Source: Plasmopara viticola
Taxonomy: Eukaryota > Oomycota > Peronosporomycetes > Peronosporales > Peronosporaceae
DNA: 64,000 nucleotides
Assembly: GCA_001695595.3 (NCBI GenBank)
Contig: MBPM02000069.1
Span: 414,889 to 478,888 of the forward strand
Direction of reading: 5' to 3'
A program made the position numbers and the translations under genes. The notes under the pieces were generated by a model. It saw nothing but the letters and a program-made list of their open reading frames with translations, did no database searches and was not told the origin of the DNA. Numbering within the stretch: the first letter of the stretch is position 1; every line of letters starts with the position of its first letter. Positions 1-10,863 of this stretch are shown here, piece after piece.

Positions 1-2465
1 AGGTGGTCACGGAATTACACTGTTTCCTGGTTCTGTTGTATAATCCGGAGATTAAATTTAGCGCCTCCCCGATCGTACAGTATCGACCTTAGTACAGTAG
101 TTGCATTGTGCCCGATCTAGACATATATAATCGGAGCTAGAAAGTGATTTTAAGTCAAGTTCATGTCATTGCAATGAGACAAAGGTAATCACGCGTGCTT
201 GCGACCAGTAATTTTATCTGTTTAAGAATCTTATCGCCATAACGTTTCCCGACCAAATGTTCATTGCGCATTGATTCGCTTTTCTAATCTTCAAATGTTA
301 GTATCTACCAAAGCTCACCATATGGCCGCACACCACACCAACTACATGTAGACAAGTAGCATCAGATTGTAGAGCGGGAATTTACATTTCCAAAATTCTT
401 GTGCGATGACTGTATCCATAGGGCATCATCTGTTCGCACGGTCGCAAGCTGCGTCTCTTTGATAAGCGCAAAGAAAGGCATGTACTTTCCATAAAAGTTT
501 CGTTATTGGAAACAGGGCTGGTCTCCAACCCTTAATTGGACAAGCGCAAAATTGGACATGGACTATTCTTTTTGGTATGGTGTCGCTACTGGTAACACAC
601 CTCATTTTTTGCATCGCTTCGAATAAAAAAAGTTTCGTGTGAGCAGTTTACGCCATGTTTAACATAGTTACACCGCGTTTGAGGTGTATATCTTTAACAA
701 GCAAAATTGCATATCAAAATATAGCAATAGCAATCTCTCACCGAATGTTAATGAAGTCCTTGTTCATATCCTTGGACGCGTAAGGCGACTCCTCAAGCTG
801 TTTTTTTTTGAAATCTGACTCTTGTCCTTGTTCCATATTTGTCCCTTGTAACATGGCACTAAGCTTGAGCTAATTTTGGTGCTCACAAAACAAGTCTGGG
901 TTTTTGCGTTCTTTACACTACATTGGCAATTTTCGCGATACAAACATTTACTTGCCTGCTCACGAAATTATACCATTTTCTGCGGTTACATTTTAGAGCA
1001 CCTTAGGACATGTGTGCCCCATTCAGACCTCATAAATCAGAGCATGAGAAATGATAGATCTTGAATCTAGTTCATGTCATTGCAGATGAGACAAAGAAAA
1101 TCACGCGTGGTTTTAACCATTATTTATATACACATTCAGAATCTGATCGCCATGACATTTCCCACACGATGTTTCCTAATGCATCAATTCGCTCCTATGA
1201 TTTCTGGATGTATGGGTCTATCATCCCTCAACTTTTCGGCCGTACGCCACAACAACTGCATGTAGACAAGTAGCATCAGATTGTAGAGCGGGATGTTACG
1301 CTTCACGCACTTTTAAAGTCATTTAAGCGATGAGTTTTTGTTCATAGGTCGTCATCTATACGCACGGTCGAAAGCTGGGTGTCTTTGACAGGCGCAAAGA
1401 AAGGCATATGTTCGTTCTACAGTGGTGTCAGCTTGGTTAACAGGCCTCAAGCATTTTTTCAACTTTTGCATCAGCTTTAAAAAAGGAAAGTTTCATGTGA
1501 GCAGCTCGGCTTGCAACGGTAATGCCAACGCTATGTCTTGTTTACATGCACAGCATCTAAGTATAAATATATCTCTTGTAAGCACAATCTTACAGCAATA
1601 GCAATTCTCACCAACCTCCAACATAGTATTTTAAATTTTTGTACAAATCGTTGAACGCAGGTGGCAACACTCTTGATCGTGACAAACTGCCTTTTCCGAG
1701 ATCTAGGTCTGGTCCTTATTTCATATTTGTTCCCGATAACATGTCACTTGAGCTTGAGCTATTTTTTCATGCTGGCATTACAGGAGGTAGTACATTATAG
1801 GATTGCAATTTTGTACTTTGCATTCTGTTTTAAACTCTCGAGCCAAAATTGCGATAATCAAAGCAATATGGGATGCATTACACACGTGAATGTATGAGCA
1901 AAAGAAAAAAGCGCCTTTCGTGGATCTGCGAGGACTCACTGCCGCAGTAGGCTTTAATCGAAGTTTACAGGATGAAGATAAGCTGCAATCGAGAAATTTA
2001 TTTCCACAAGAATCATACAATTCTTAACGTATTTTATGAAAGTCCTGATGAAGACTTTTAGCGTGACTTGAGATATGTGCTCGTCAAAGTGTAAGTGCCA
2101 AGTATTTACCATCCCCCAGAATTCATCACGCAAGGACTTTAGTGATATTCAACATTAAAGTCAGGACATACATATGCGATACTAAGCGGAATGAGTTTTT
2201 ATTGTACATGTTTAGATAGTGCCGGAGAGTCTATTGTGTACGCGGCACTCTAAAGAGTTTGCTGCCTCCACATTACTTTTGCCTCTTGGCAGGCACTTCA
2301 AAAGCGTTTGCTCTATTACATTCGAAGTCCAAGCTTAAAATACTTACAAATATGTTTCGGCCCATTTACATCGAGAAGAGAAAAGTGCAAAAAAGGAGTC
2401 TCAAAAGAATGCATGAAAAAAAAAATGGCGATGTATTTGAAATGAGACAGTTCTTGAGAGCTGTA
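1..2465. repeat. Decayed spacer copies of the GH12-like repeat unit
   Basis: No gene is supported here. The stretch holds diverged copies of the spacer that separates the GH12-like genes after 42 kb. Two direct copies are clearest, at about 162-680 and 1073-1600. Both have the 'tcatgtcattgca' start, then 'gagacaaag', 'atcacgcgtg', 'atcgccat', 'gacaagtagcatcagattg' and 'aagcgcaaagaaaggcat'. The same landmarks in the same order occur in the young spacers, for example 54285-54530. The short open frames in this stretch are not conserved between copies. I infer former tandem units whose genes were deleted. Confidence 0.65.
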
Positions 2466-3206
2466 TTACTGAATCTTCACAGAAAACGTATCTACCGTGA
2501 GATCAGCGACGATGCCGACTGCAACACTGGTGCTACACTGCACTTTTTGCAAGTAGTGATCGTTCGATATGATGTTGAGACCCAACAGAATGTCCAGGAA
2601 GAGTTTCAGGTCGACATCGAGGCGAAGAATCGGAGTCATCGGGACAAAAACGTACGTCTTCTGACCTGACGTGTCCTCTAAGTATAGATCGAACTCAATG
2701 TCAGCGATCAACAGCACCTGAGCATTAATTGGCCTGCCTGTGCTTGATGTAGGTTTACAATTGCCGTACACGGCAGTCCACACGGCAATTTCAATGTTGG
2801 GAATAGAGACGTCAAGAGTACCAATGGAGAGGTCAATGGCGACGTTCGAGTCCAACTGGCCATTCGAGGTGTAGGAGTGGTGAAGAGTTGTAGGAATGGT
2901 AGTGATCACTGAGAGTAGCTTGGCGTCGACCTTTAACTCGGCTACGTCAAATGTCTCGTACTGCTTCGTATCTGTCTGATAAGTGCTGGTCTCAACAAGG
3001 TCAATGTGCGTGTGAAAGCCCACACTAAAATCGCTGGCATAATCCACTTTTGTGCACTGCTTGCTATAAACGTTCGCGTTGACTTGCAAGATATTAAACA
3101 ACCCAATTTCCAGCAGACCAGAATTTGAATCACAACTTGCCATGGTGACATGGGCGGTCGAGGCCACGGCGGCGATGGCGATGGCGGCGTAGTGAAAGGA
3201 TTTCAT
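2466..3206 (-). CDS. Secreted GH12-like (XEG1-family) protein, divergent copy, predicted inactive
   Basis: The predicted protein is 246 aa, with a signal peptide at about 1-23 (MKSFHYAA, then an Ala/Val-rich core ending near TMA|SC). I chose the ATG at 3206 because it matches the length and N-terminus of the paralogues and lies 31 nt after an oomycete core promoter. The open frame extends further only through a TTG. The body follows the GH12 pattern: QC at 50-51, GFHTH 63-67, IP then SY at 104-112, the nucleophile strand IEIAVW with E139, STGRPI 155-160 and LKLFLD near 200-205. The acid/base position of active GH12 enzymes (Glu in a GTE motif) is Ser227 here (STSVAVG). Only one Trp (W143) remains, and Cys 25, 51, 150 and 224 are conserved with the array copies. 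Family assignment rests on motif order, not a search. A cleft-altered, non-catalytic protein is the inference. Confidence 0.85.
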   Translation of the reverse strand: MKSFHYAAIAIAAVASTAHVTMASCDSNSGLLEIGLFNILQVNANVYSKQCTKVDYASDFSVGFHTHIDLVETSTYQTDTKQYETFDVAELKVDAKLLSVITTIPTTLHHSYTSNGQLDSNVAIDLSIGTLDVSIPNIEIAVWTAVYGNCKPTSSTGRPINAQVLLIADIEFDLYLEDTSGQKTYVFVPMTPILRLDVDLKLFLDILLGLNIISNDHYLQKVQCSTSVAVGIVADLTVDTFSVKIQ

Positions 3207-3237
3207 CGTGGTCGGATTCGAGCTTTGGCAATGCGGG

Positions 3238-3255
3238 GCGAATTGCAGAATGAGC
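3238..3255 (-). promoter_or_regulatory. Oomycete core promoter (INR + FPR) of the divergent GH12-like gene
   Basis: Read on minus, this is GCTCATTCTGCAATTCGC. It joins an initiator (TCATTC) to a flanking CAATT element, the oomycete core promoter pattern. It ends 31 nt before the ATG, the same spacing as in the array copies at 45183, 47747 and 56493. Confidence 0.75.
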
Positions 3256-4431
3256 AAATTCGAAGTGGACCGAATAGAGTTACTGTTCGAAGAATTTTAC
3301 TCTTTTATGGCTCCAAATCACGTGGTAGGTTTTTGAATCCTTTTCAATAAAGCCTTCATTTTCGCTATACTGTTTTTATTGAAATATTGTACCTCCTCTG
3401 TCCTACGTTTGGCAGTAGACTACATTAATTTGTTGGCGATAAAAGAATCCAGGCTAGTCAATCAGAGATTTGTGACAGTAATAATATCCTCATGCCATTT
3501 CCCACAAAGTGTTTGATTGCGCTCTTTCGAATTTCGAATTCATACTTTTATAATCAACCTTCCATTCAGCCGCACACCGCGGCGACTACATGCAGACAAG
3601 TTGCAACATGACTTTAAAACTTAATGTATTTAAAAATCCTTGCAGGTTTTTTCATCCTTTTCATCCTTTTTTCGACAGGCGCAAAAAAGCACATGAAGTA
3701 TTCATTACACTAAGAAATCATTTCTGAAAAACCGCCTCTAGCATTTTGCTTTTCTTTTGCATCGCTTTTGAAAACAAAACCTTCGTGTAAGCAGCCTCTT
3801 TCCAAATGGTAAGACCAACGCCATATTTTATAGGCATGCACGGCATATTAGAATAATTTCACATTCAAGCAGAGCCATAATATTAAGTATGGAAAAAGCA
3901 ATCTTAAACTGGATATTCTTGGAACCCTCGTACAAATCCTGGGACTGTTTTCGTGTGGGTTCACGTTGCGGCTTCCTGAAAGCTATTGGAAAATCCGCAA
4001 TTTTCGCGATACAACTTTCATTTTACAAGCACCGAGTGGTATACGGTACATTGCACCACGGGCTCCTAAGTTTTGGCATCTCATTCAGGGTTTGCAAAGT
4101 ATCGATGAAAATTTGATTTGGCGATAACAATCTTTCAATAGATTGGATTGATGTAACTGCCAAGCGATGTGGATATAATATTTATATATCGTCTACCACT
4201 AGCGCTTATTCGGCCGCACCTTCTTCGAGACTATTGCAATAGATTGTCTTTTTTTAGCGTGAAAAATTATGCAAGTTTAAAATCGAAAGCCATTCTTAAC
4301 AATCTGTGGAAGATTTCTTTGCCCGTCATTGTTTTGCACTGTGTCGCAGGCTGCTCTCCAACTCTTTATTGGATAAGCGCAAAACGCGCGTGTACTATCC
4401 ATTTCCGATATGGTGTCGTTCTACCAGCTGA
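3256..4431. repeat. Upstream spacer of the divergent GH12-like gene, with a second partial spacer relic
   Basis: This is the decayed equivalent of the spacer upstream of the array genes. Shared landmarks include 'gtcaatcaga' near 3459, 'gccatttcccacaaagt' near 3494, 'cgcacaccgcggcgactacatgcagacaag' near 3571 (compare 54355-54380) and 'gacaggcgcaaaa' near 3676. Another copy of the later landmarks lies at about 4340-4431 ('ggataagcgcaaaa', 'tatggtgtcgttctacc'). The similarity stops near 4431. No coding gene is supported. Confidence 0.6.
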
Positions 4432-6480
4432 CTCGGTGCACAACCAAGACAGCGGAGCCTGTCCACCCCTGTCTTGGCACCCGAATTATCTCAGCAGGCG
4501 AAGTCGCGCAATGATTCTGCACGTGAGCCCAGAAACGCACGGCTCTACGCTGCCGGGTTTAACGTCGTAAACAGATGGTTTTGATGTCGCACCACCTGCG
4601 TGCCTCAACTTAAGTTCGAAACACAACCCCGCTATGTCGTGACAATACGGCCGTGAAGTTTTGCCCGGATGCGTGTGGAAACCCCTTAGCTGCTGTAGAA
4701 GCTTCCGAAGCACTTTGTGAGAATGGAGCGCCATCGTCGACAATCTCCTAGAACATCGCCAGATCTCGTCCGTATTGGTTCCCCGTGCACGGTACGCATT
4801 AGTTTAAAAAGTGGAGCAGCTTTTTTGAATTTGTCTTCACAGAAGATACTCCAGTCTTTTGTGCGCGATCACGACTATTCCTTACCAACCGAAATCCTTC
4901 GTGACAACCTCGCGGATCAACTGTCGATGCTTCCTGGTTGTTATCTCCGCTTGAAGGTGAGGTGTGCATTCCCGCTCAATTTTGGAGGAAAAAAACGTCC
5001 TTGAGCATTGACACTGGCAGTTCGACAAAGCGTCTGACTTTTAACCATTGTACGATACTTTCGCGAATTTAATGCTGCCTTGAGTGCTACAACGGCGACG
5101 TGGTATGTCTGCTTTCTGTCGACCTACTGTCTAAGCGTTTTCATGATAATTTAGTTTTTTGCGACTAAATCTTGTTCGAAAGTCGTCTTTTTTCTGCGCA
5201 TGGCAAGAATGCTTCTGTTTAATACCGCTCTGCACACATTCTCGACTTAAGTGACCACTCACCGTTGCTTAGGTCACAGTTCCAGCCCCAAAAACCCAAC
5301 CGACTGTCAAGTTTTAACAAGTCCGTTCGATTTCATACTGCGACATGCACTTGCGAAGGTGATTGCTTTCTCGGTGAAGCGCGCCACATCAAGCTCCTAA
5401 GCTCTTGCTTTTATCCTGACGCCAACTCCGTCTGTATTAATTACGTATGAAGCAGTATCTCAAGCTGTTGAATGACTCCGCCGTCAAGTCTATCACGCCG
5501 TCTTCCACTTCCTCCAGCCAGCACTGCGATGGTAGTTTTTCAAAATAAAGTGTATCCGCAGCTCGAACAAGTTTTCGAACATGACCAGTAAAGAGTCGTT
5601 GGGATTGCTATAAGCAACTACCTTCAAGTCTTGGATGATATGTGATAGAGCACGAAAGTGTGAGATCTTCTTTTCACTCAGTTGCGAAGCCCAGCTATCC
5701 AACTAAGTTGACGGCTGTTTGTATACCTGATGCCGTTAGGAAATCGAGTAAAGTCTTGCACTTGTCGACCACAGGCCGTACCCAGTTTGTCAAGATCATA
5801 GCCCGTAATGGTACCAGAAACAGCTTGGTCTGGGCTAAGTGATGATGCTGGCGCTGAGTTGAACCTCCTTCTTGATCGTCTCGTGATGGCGAAAGAGCGT
5901 GTTGTATCTGCGCGATGAATACTTGACTTGACGACGAATGCTCACAAGCACGAATGCTCACAAGCGTGAACGAGGTTCATCGGTGCCTTGGGAGTAAGGA
6001 TCAACCTGCATGTGTATCGTCACTTTGGAATACGTCGACTAGACTGTCTCCCTTGTGCGAGCCCCCAAGATGTTGGCATTTTCTCAGTTGGTGCTGATGT
6101 GTACTGCCCCGGAGCTTTGTTACAAAGACCACTGGAATTAAAGTCATTAAAGATTGACTCTCGCGTACATTCTTCTATCTTACTTAACATGGTGTTGGCT
6201 TTGCGGTTCTTTCATCTCGGTGAATTGTGTTTGCAACAATGGCATTGACTGCAGTGGCAAAACTTTTTGATAGAGACCTCAAGAACTGCGGATACTTTGT
6301 CACGATTTCTGCTGTTCTACAACTTCAGCTAGTTGATGGTGATACTGGCCTCGTTGCTGGTCCACTGCGCCGCTAAAGCAGCTCCATTACCTTAGTTTTG
6401 TGAAAATATGTAACTTTGTTGTCGGTCAATACCAACGGAACGGCCATTTAAATATCAATTATGGTTTGTTAAGTACTTGC
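4432..6480. other. Unassigned sequence
   Basis: The open frames here are short, the longest being about 95 aa at 4717-5004 on plus. On minus, two neighbouring frames at 5493-5702 and 5695-5961 (69 and 88 aa) could be pieces of one decayed reading frame. I recognise no domain, promoter or terminal repeat. Old transposon debris is the likeliest content, but nothing in the sequence proves it. Confidence 0.3.
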
Positions 6481-6492
6481 TTTCCTTAATTT
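6481..6492. repeat. Probable left target-site duplication of the SINE
   Basis: TTTCCTTAATTT here and TTTCCCTTATTT at 6947-6958 match except for one compensating indel pair. They bracket a unit running from the tRNA-like head to the short-repeat tail. Confidence 0.5.
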
Positions 6493-6946
6493 GAGGTATC
6501 TTGCCCGAGTGGTTTAAGGGGGTGGACTTAAGATTCGCTAGACATGCCAGTCTGCGTGAGTTCAAACCCCGCAATTACCACATCGTACTTGTCATCGTTC
6601 GAGTATTCGCAGCACACGAAAAGTCTTGGAAAAGGTTGGAGTGACGCCCTCCTTCCAAGCGCGGGGTCAAATGCTCGTGCGCTTCGGGCAGGTGCTCTCG
6701 GGCATCTGCAGGTCATTAATGAGTCTCACCCTCGACGTGACGGTCTCCAGCACCAGGCCACCTGGGCTCTTACCAAGTCAGAGCTAAACAAAACAATGGA
6801 AGGTCCTTACGACCTCGGTGCTGGCTGCACTGCCCGCCGAACGAGACCCGACGTATGCGGACACCACTCTATGCCGTGGACTAGCCAGACTGAGCCTAGC
6901 ACGTGCATAACTTGGCAACGCGATAATGCAATACAATACAATACAA
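6493..6946 (+). mobile_element. SINE: tRNA-Leu-like head, unrelated body, RTE-like LINE tail
   Basis: The unit is about 454 bp with the three-part layout of a tRNA-derived SINE. The head (6495-6580) is a tRNA-Leu-like sequence. The body starts near 6625. The last 150 bp or so is almost identical to the 3' end of the LINE fragment at 21552-21966, including 'gcacgtgcataacttggc'. The element ends in (ATACA)n. Near-identical 12-bp flanks at 6481 and 6947 bound the whole unit, so head and tail probably moved together. The copy at 10523-10852 lacks the head and begins inside the body, as expected for 5' truncation. An open frame of 138 aa crosses it but starts inside the tRNA-like head and is not a gene. 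Confidence 0.65.
6495..6580 (+). tRNA. tRNA-Leu(UAA)-like sequence, probably a SINE head or pseudogene
   Basis: It has a D-arm with GCCCGAGTGGTTTAAGG (A-box type), an anticodon loop CTTAAGA giving UAA, a stem GTGGA/TTCGC that pairs with wobbles, a long variable arm typical of type II tRNA (AGAC/GTCT) and a T-loop TTCAAAC (B-box type). Two of the seven acceptor pairs are mismatched (GGTATCT against AATTACC), as is one pair of the T stem. These defects, and the SINE body immediately downstream, argue against a working tRNA gene. The internal RNA polymerase III promoter boxes look intact. Confidence 0.55.
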
Positions 6947-7034
6947 TTTCCCTTATTTAAATATCCAAATATTCATTGATGATGATTGTTTAGTTTTTGC
7001 TTTCCTTTGTTTAAATATCCAACTACTCATTGAT
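6947..7034. repeat. Right target duplication and a short direct duplication
   Basis: 6947-6958 is the right flank duplication of the SINE. The phrase 'tttaaatatccaa', followed by a 'tcattgatgat' ending, occurs at about 6955-6982 and again at 7010-7035. This is a local duplication of about 50 bp of target DNA. Confidence 0.5.
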
Positions 7035-7919
7035 GATACAAACAGTGCCAGCCGGATTGCAACATTATTGCGCAGTGCCGGTGCTGTGACAATCGTACGC
7101 GCAGCTTTTATTGATCATGCAACCGTAGAACGATGCATTAATTCATGGCATCGGGTTGTTGCCTCTTTAAAGGTTTCGATGTTGGCGATGTACCCTTGTA
7201 TGTACATAATGTGTACGCACCTGCGGACCATCGGAAAAGCAACATTTTTGTCCATTTCAGCGCTGGCATGGTGGTTGAAGATAATGCTTCCCAATGGACC
7301 AGCATTGGATGCGACAACAGCAACCTTACATTCATATAAGGTTGATCGTATTATTTGATAGGGCTAGCAACGCTCGCCGTGGTGAATGCGTGGCGTTTAG
7401 ATCATAATAGCATCCGTGTTTACTTTGAGCCTCAGCCACACAAGAATCGGTCCGATTAAATCTTCATTCTGAGGCGCTTATTTATAAAATTTCTACAAAG
7501 ACTGCAATTGGTTCGCGCTTACGCACACTGGGGAACTTCTGGCACACTCAATAAATCTTCGTCACGATAATCACGCGCATGGTCGCGGGTAACGGAAAAG
7601 TCCGTAAATCTCATCGAATATCTGTTGGTGGTCCTAGCTATCTAGCAGGATCCATTTGATAAATCGACACAACTTCGCACGCCATTCAACCCCAAACGTG
7701 TCTGGGGAAAATGGCAGAAAAAAATGAAGCGATTTGCTTAGCTTTTCGCGCAAAAAATACGACGCTCGTGTACGTGGCACGAAAATACAATGTACGAAGA
7801 AGCTGCCGCAACGCGTTATTGCCTCGAAAAATGCTTTCGAGCAAGCCCTGCACTAAAATTGCCTTGCGCGTACCAGACACGGCATTTGATTTCCAAGCTC
7901 AGCGTTTGCAAAGTAAGTA
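7035..7919. other. Unassigned sequence
   Basis: Only overlapping frames of 62-96 aa are present, on both strands, with no recognisable domain. It may include the eroded 5' part of the Gypsy relic that becomes recognisable from about 7920. Confidence 0.3.
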
Positions 7920-8990
7920 ACGGCTTTGGGCTGCGTACTCATATGGCGTAAGGGACATCAACTTCACATCAGATTGTCAAAGTGCCAGGCGTCCGAATGG
8001 TATCCGACTTCTTAGGCATGTCTCAAGGTTTTGCAAGGTCTTTGTGCAGTTTGCAGGAATACTCCACGGTAGTATTAAAATAAGCGTCCTCGAGAAGCGA
8101 AAGAGCTCTCGAAAGATCAACAACGCTACTTCACCGAGTCAAGCATCGCTTGACACTTCCACCTGTTTAATCTCCTCCAAACTTCTCGAAACCATTTGAT
8201 ATACAAATGAACGCCTCGAATTCCGTGATCGGTGATTCTTTATTTTATATCAGAGAGGGCATCTAATTGCTTTTACTGGTCAAAAGATGAAGCCAGCCGC
8301 GTTGAACTACCTTGTTGGTGAGCAAGGGCTTTTTAAATATATGCATGCGCTAAAAGCAGGGTAAAATTCAGCAAGCTCATTAAACTATCGAGCTACTCTG
8401 CGATTTGTAAATATTTGTGTCAGGATTATCTCAAAACTTTTGTGATCCGTTTCGATAGTAAATGGTTGATCGAGAAGTTTCACACGGCCTTTGTTCAAGT
8501 GGATTCTCGATGAATCTCACACCGCGGCTGATGCACTGTCACGTTATCGGGATAAAATAGCAAAGCTGCCCAAAGTTAGCTCGCAATAATTTTTGGATAC
8601 AGCTGAAACTTGCGAGATCGTGGCAGCAATCAGCACGAACAAGGTTGTAGTTGCTCAATCCGCTAAACGATATATGCGTGAAATATAGAACTATACATCA
8701 TCAAGAAGCAGAAATAAAGAGATGATGTGCTAAACTACTCATTGCAGGGTGATTTTGTGTATTACCAAACCAACGAAAGAGAGTTTACAACATGGGGACA
8801 GCGATTAAAACGCATCATCTGTGAGAAGTATCCATTTGTATTGGCAGGCCACTCTAGAATTTACAAGACCTACCTGTCCATACGGCAAAGATACTTTTGG
8901 CCAAAAATGACGATTTTCATCCAGAGCATTGTCAACACAAGGCGACGGCTTCCTTGTCGTCTGTCCACCTCTCTTTCTGCACGTACTTGA
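7920..8990 (+). mobile_element. Gypsy retrotransposon relic (RT end, RNase H, integrase zinc finger)
   Basis: This follows the Gypsy element at 30623-36719 in the same order. The 'caaggtctttgtgcagtttgcagga' stretch near 8034 matches 34176-34200. The RNase H region is near 8210-8330, with 'cttttactggtc' and 'gagcaagggct'. A segment at 8745-8930 still reads GDFVYYQTNERE and then GHSRIYKTYLSIRQRYFWPK, the H..H zinc-binding start of a retroviral-type integrase. Many stops and indels break it, and no LTR is recognisable on either side. Confidence 0.65.
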
Positions 8991-10511
8991 CGTCAGCCTG
9001 GTCAATTTCCTTCTTTCAATTCTTTCGCAAGTGAAGGTTGTAGTGAGGGTTGGACTCACACTGTACGTTAAACCATATGACTACATGTGAAAAATGACCC
9101 AACAAAGTGTAGTTACCGAATGTCTGTTTTTGTACCAGTGTTTTAAGCATTTCGTATCGCATTCTAGGTCAGATTTTAGATTGAGACACCTTTTGCAATA
9201 TTTCTTTGAGATAATTTAGCAACCAGATAGGTTGTTATCGAAAACACCGCAGGATATCACGCTCCACTCTACGAAAAGTTGGGGTTTTGTCGAGGGCATT
9301 TTATTCGAGTTTCGTTAAGCACGTACCAATGTCGGACATCCGCGCACACGACAAGCTACTAAGATTGGTAGATAGGATGCTCTTTAGAGGAGACCAAAGC
9401 ATATTTTTCAGCCATATATTGATGGAAGAGTTTGTCGCATCAATATACTATAGAAGGCTTTTTTTAAGGTTAGCGCGGCAACTTACTTCGGTACTTGGCG
9501 GCACAAGGATCAGAAAGCCCGTCACTGCGTCTAAGACTTCGATTATACCTCCCACCCGAAAAAATGGACCAACTTTGTTGTCGTTATAAACCGATGTAAA
9601 TGGCGTCATCGACGATGTCATTCCAAGTTGGTGTTGGCTAAGTCCAATTAAGTTCTTTCGCATAGTCGGTGAGGCTGGCAATCGCTTTTGTGGCTTACCA
9701 GCAGCAATGTAGAACGCTGTTTTGCAGTCTTAGCAAGCAAATTTTCAGTTGAGTCTGTGATAAAAACCCCTCATTCCTTTATTTTTATCGCCGTGAAGAC
9801 GAAGGTGTCTGCGACTGAGAACATCCCCACTATTGTAAAGTTAAGGGCTCTTTAGGGCCTTCTTCGCCTAAGCGACCCTTTGGCTGGTGAAGTACTTTAC
9901 CTTCCTCGTCCACGGCGCGAGCACCTTTGAACAGAGGACAGAATTCACGCAGATGTCTTTTTATTTTCCGAACAATTTTTTAAGCTGGTTTGATCTCCCC
10001 TAATCTAATACAAAACATCGATTACTACTTGAAGGTTGTCTTACTTGAGCTCAAGATCAGCTTTGAAGTAACAGACAAATGGTCTGACATTTAGATCAAC
10101 TTCCGGTACGGCTTGTCACCGTAGCTTTTGATGGCAAAAGCCGGATGTATCTGTCTTATGCACAACGCAGCCACCAGAAATTCCTTTTTTGATAATGAAG
10201 TCGTCAGCCACCGTCTTACGAGCTAACTGTATCAATGGGCGCAGCAAATTTTACGTGCATCAAACAAAGAATAGAAGGGGGCTATTCTTCAAGCCATTAG
10301 TGCGTAAAAAAAGAAGCAAAAAAAAGTCGCGTACAATTCCAACAATTAAGTGAAAGGCCAGTATGTAATTTTTGGTATCTCAATTTTTTCTTAAGATCTG
10401 CGAGGCACTAATCTGTACAAAATTAGATCAGCCAACTTTTGCGCGATATAATTAGAAGTAAAAAAAAACAGCGATGATAGGTCGACTAAAAGTATGATAT
10501 TTATACAGTAT
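8991..10511. other. Unassigned sequence
   Basis: The open frames are up to 100 aa (9287-9589 plus, 9448-9681 minus) and overlap each other. I see no domain, tRNA or repeat shared with other parts of the window. A low-complexity A-rich patch lies at about 10305-10330. Confidence 0.3.
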
Positions 10512-10522
10512 ATTGAACAAGA

Positions 10523-10852
10523 TTTCGGAAAAGGTTGGGGTGACGTCCTCCTTCCAAGCGCAGGGGCTAAATGCTCGCGCGCTTTGGGTAGGTGCTCTCG
10601 GGCATCTGCAGGTTTCTAACGGGTCTCACCCTCGACGCTACGGTCTCCAGCACCAGTGCACCACCTGGGCTCTTACCAAGTCAGAACTACACAAAATTAT
10701 GGAAGACCCTCACGGCCTCGGTGCTGGCTGCACTGCCCGCCGAACGAGACCCGACGTATGCGGACACCACTCTATGCCGTGGACTAGCCATAGAGCCTAG
10801 CACGTGCATAACTTGGCAACGCGATAACGTAATACAATACAATACAATACAA
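10523..10852 (+). mobile_element. 5'-truncated SINE copy with perfect 11-bp target duplication
   Basis: This is the body and LINE-like tail of the element at 6493-6946, starting at 'cggaaaaggttgg' and ending in (ATACA)n. The flanks ATTGAACAAGA at 10512-10522 and 10853-10863 are identical. This marks it as a discrete retrotransposition event and fixes both ends. The tRNA-like head is missing. An open frame of about 95 aa here is the shadow of the tail and carries no independent gene signal. Confidence 0.8.
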
Positions 10853-10863
10853 ATTGAACAAGA

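Noticed and set aside
2259..2669. 136-aa plus-strand frame
   Set aside because: It overlaps the 3' end of the minus-strand GH12-like gene. Similar antisense frames appear in each GH12 copy as shadows of the coding strand.
6495..6580. Functional tRNA-Leu gene
   Set aside because: Acceptor and T-stem mismatches, and its position as the head of a flanked retro-unit, favour a SINE head. I kept it as a tRNA-like feature with moderate confidence.
6544..6960. 138-aa plus-strand protein and the similar 95-98 aa frames near 10513-10888
   Set aside because: They cross SINE or LINE tail sequence, begin in unrelated flanks, and differ by frame between copies.
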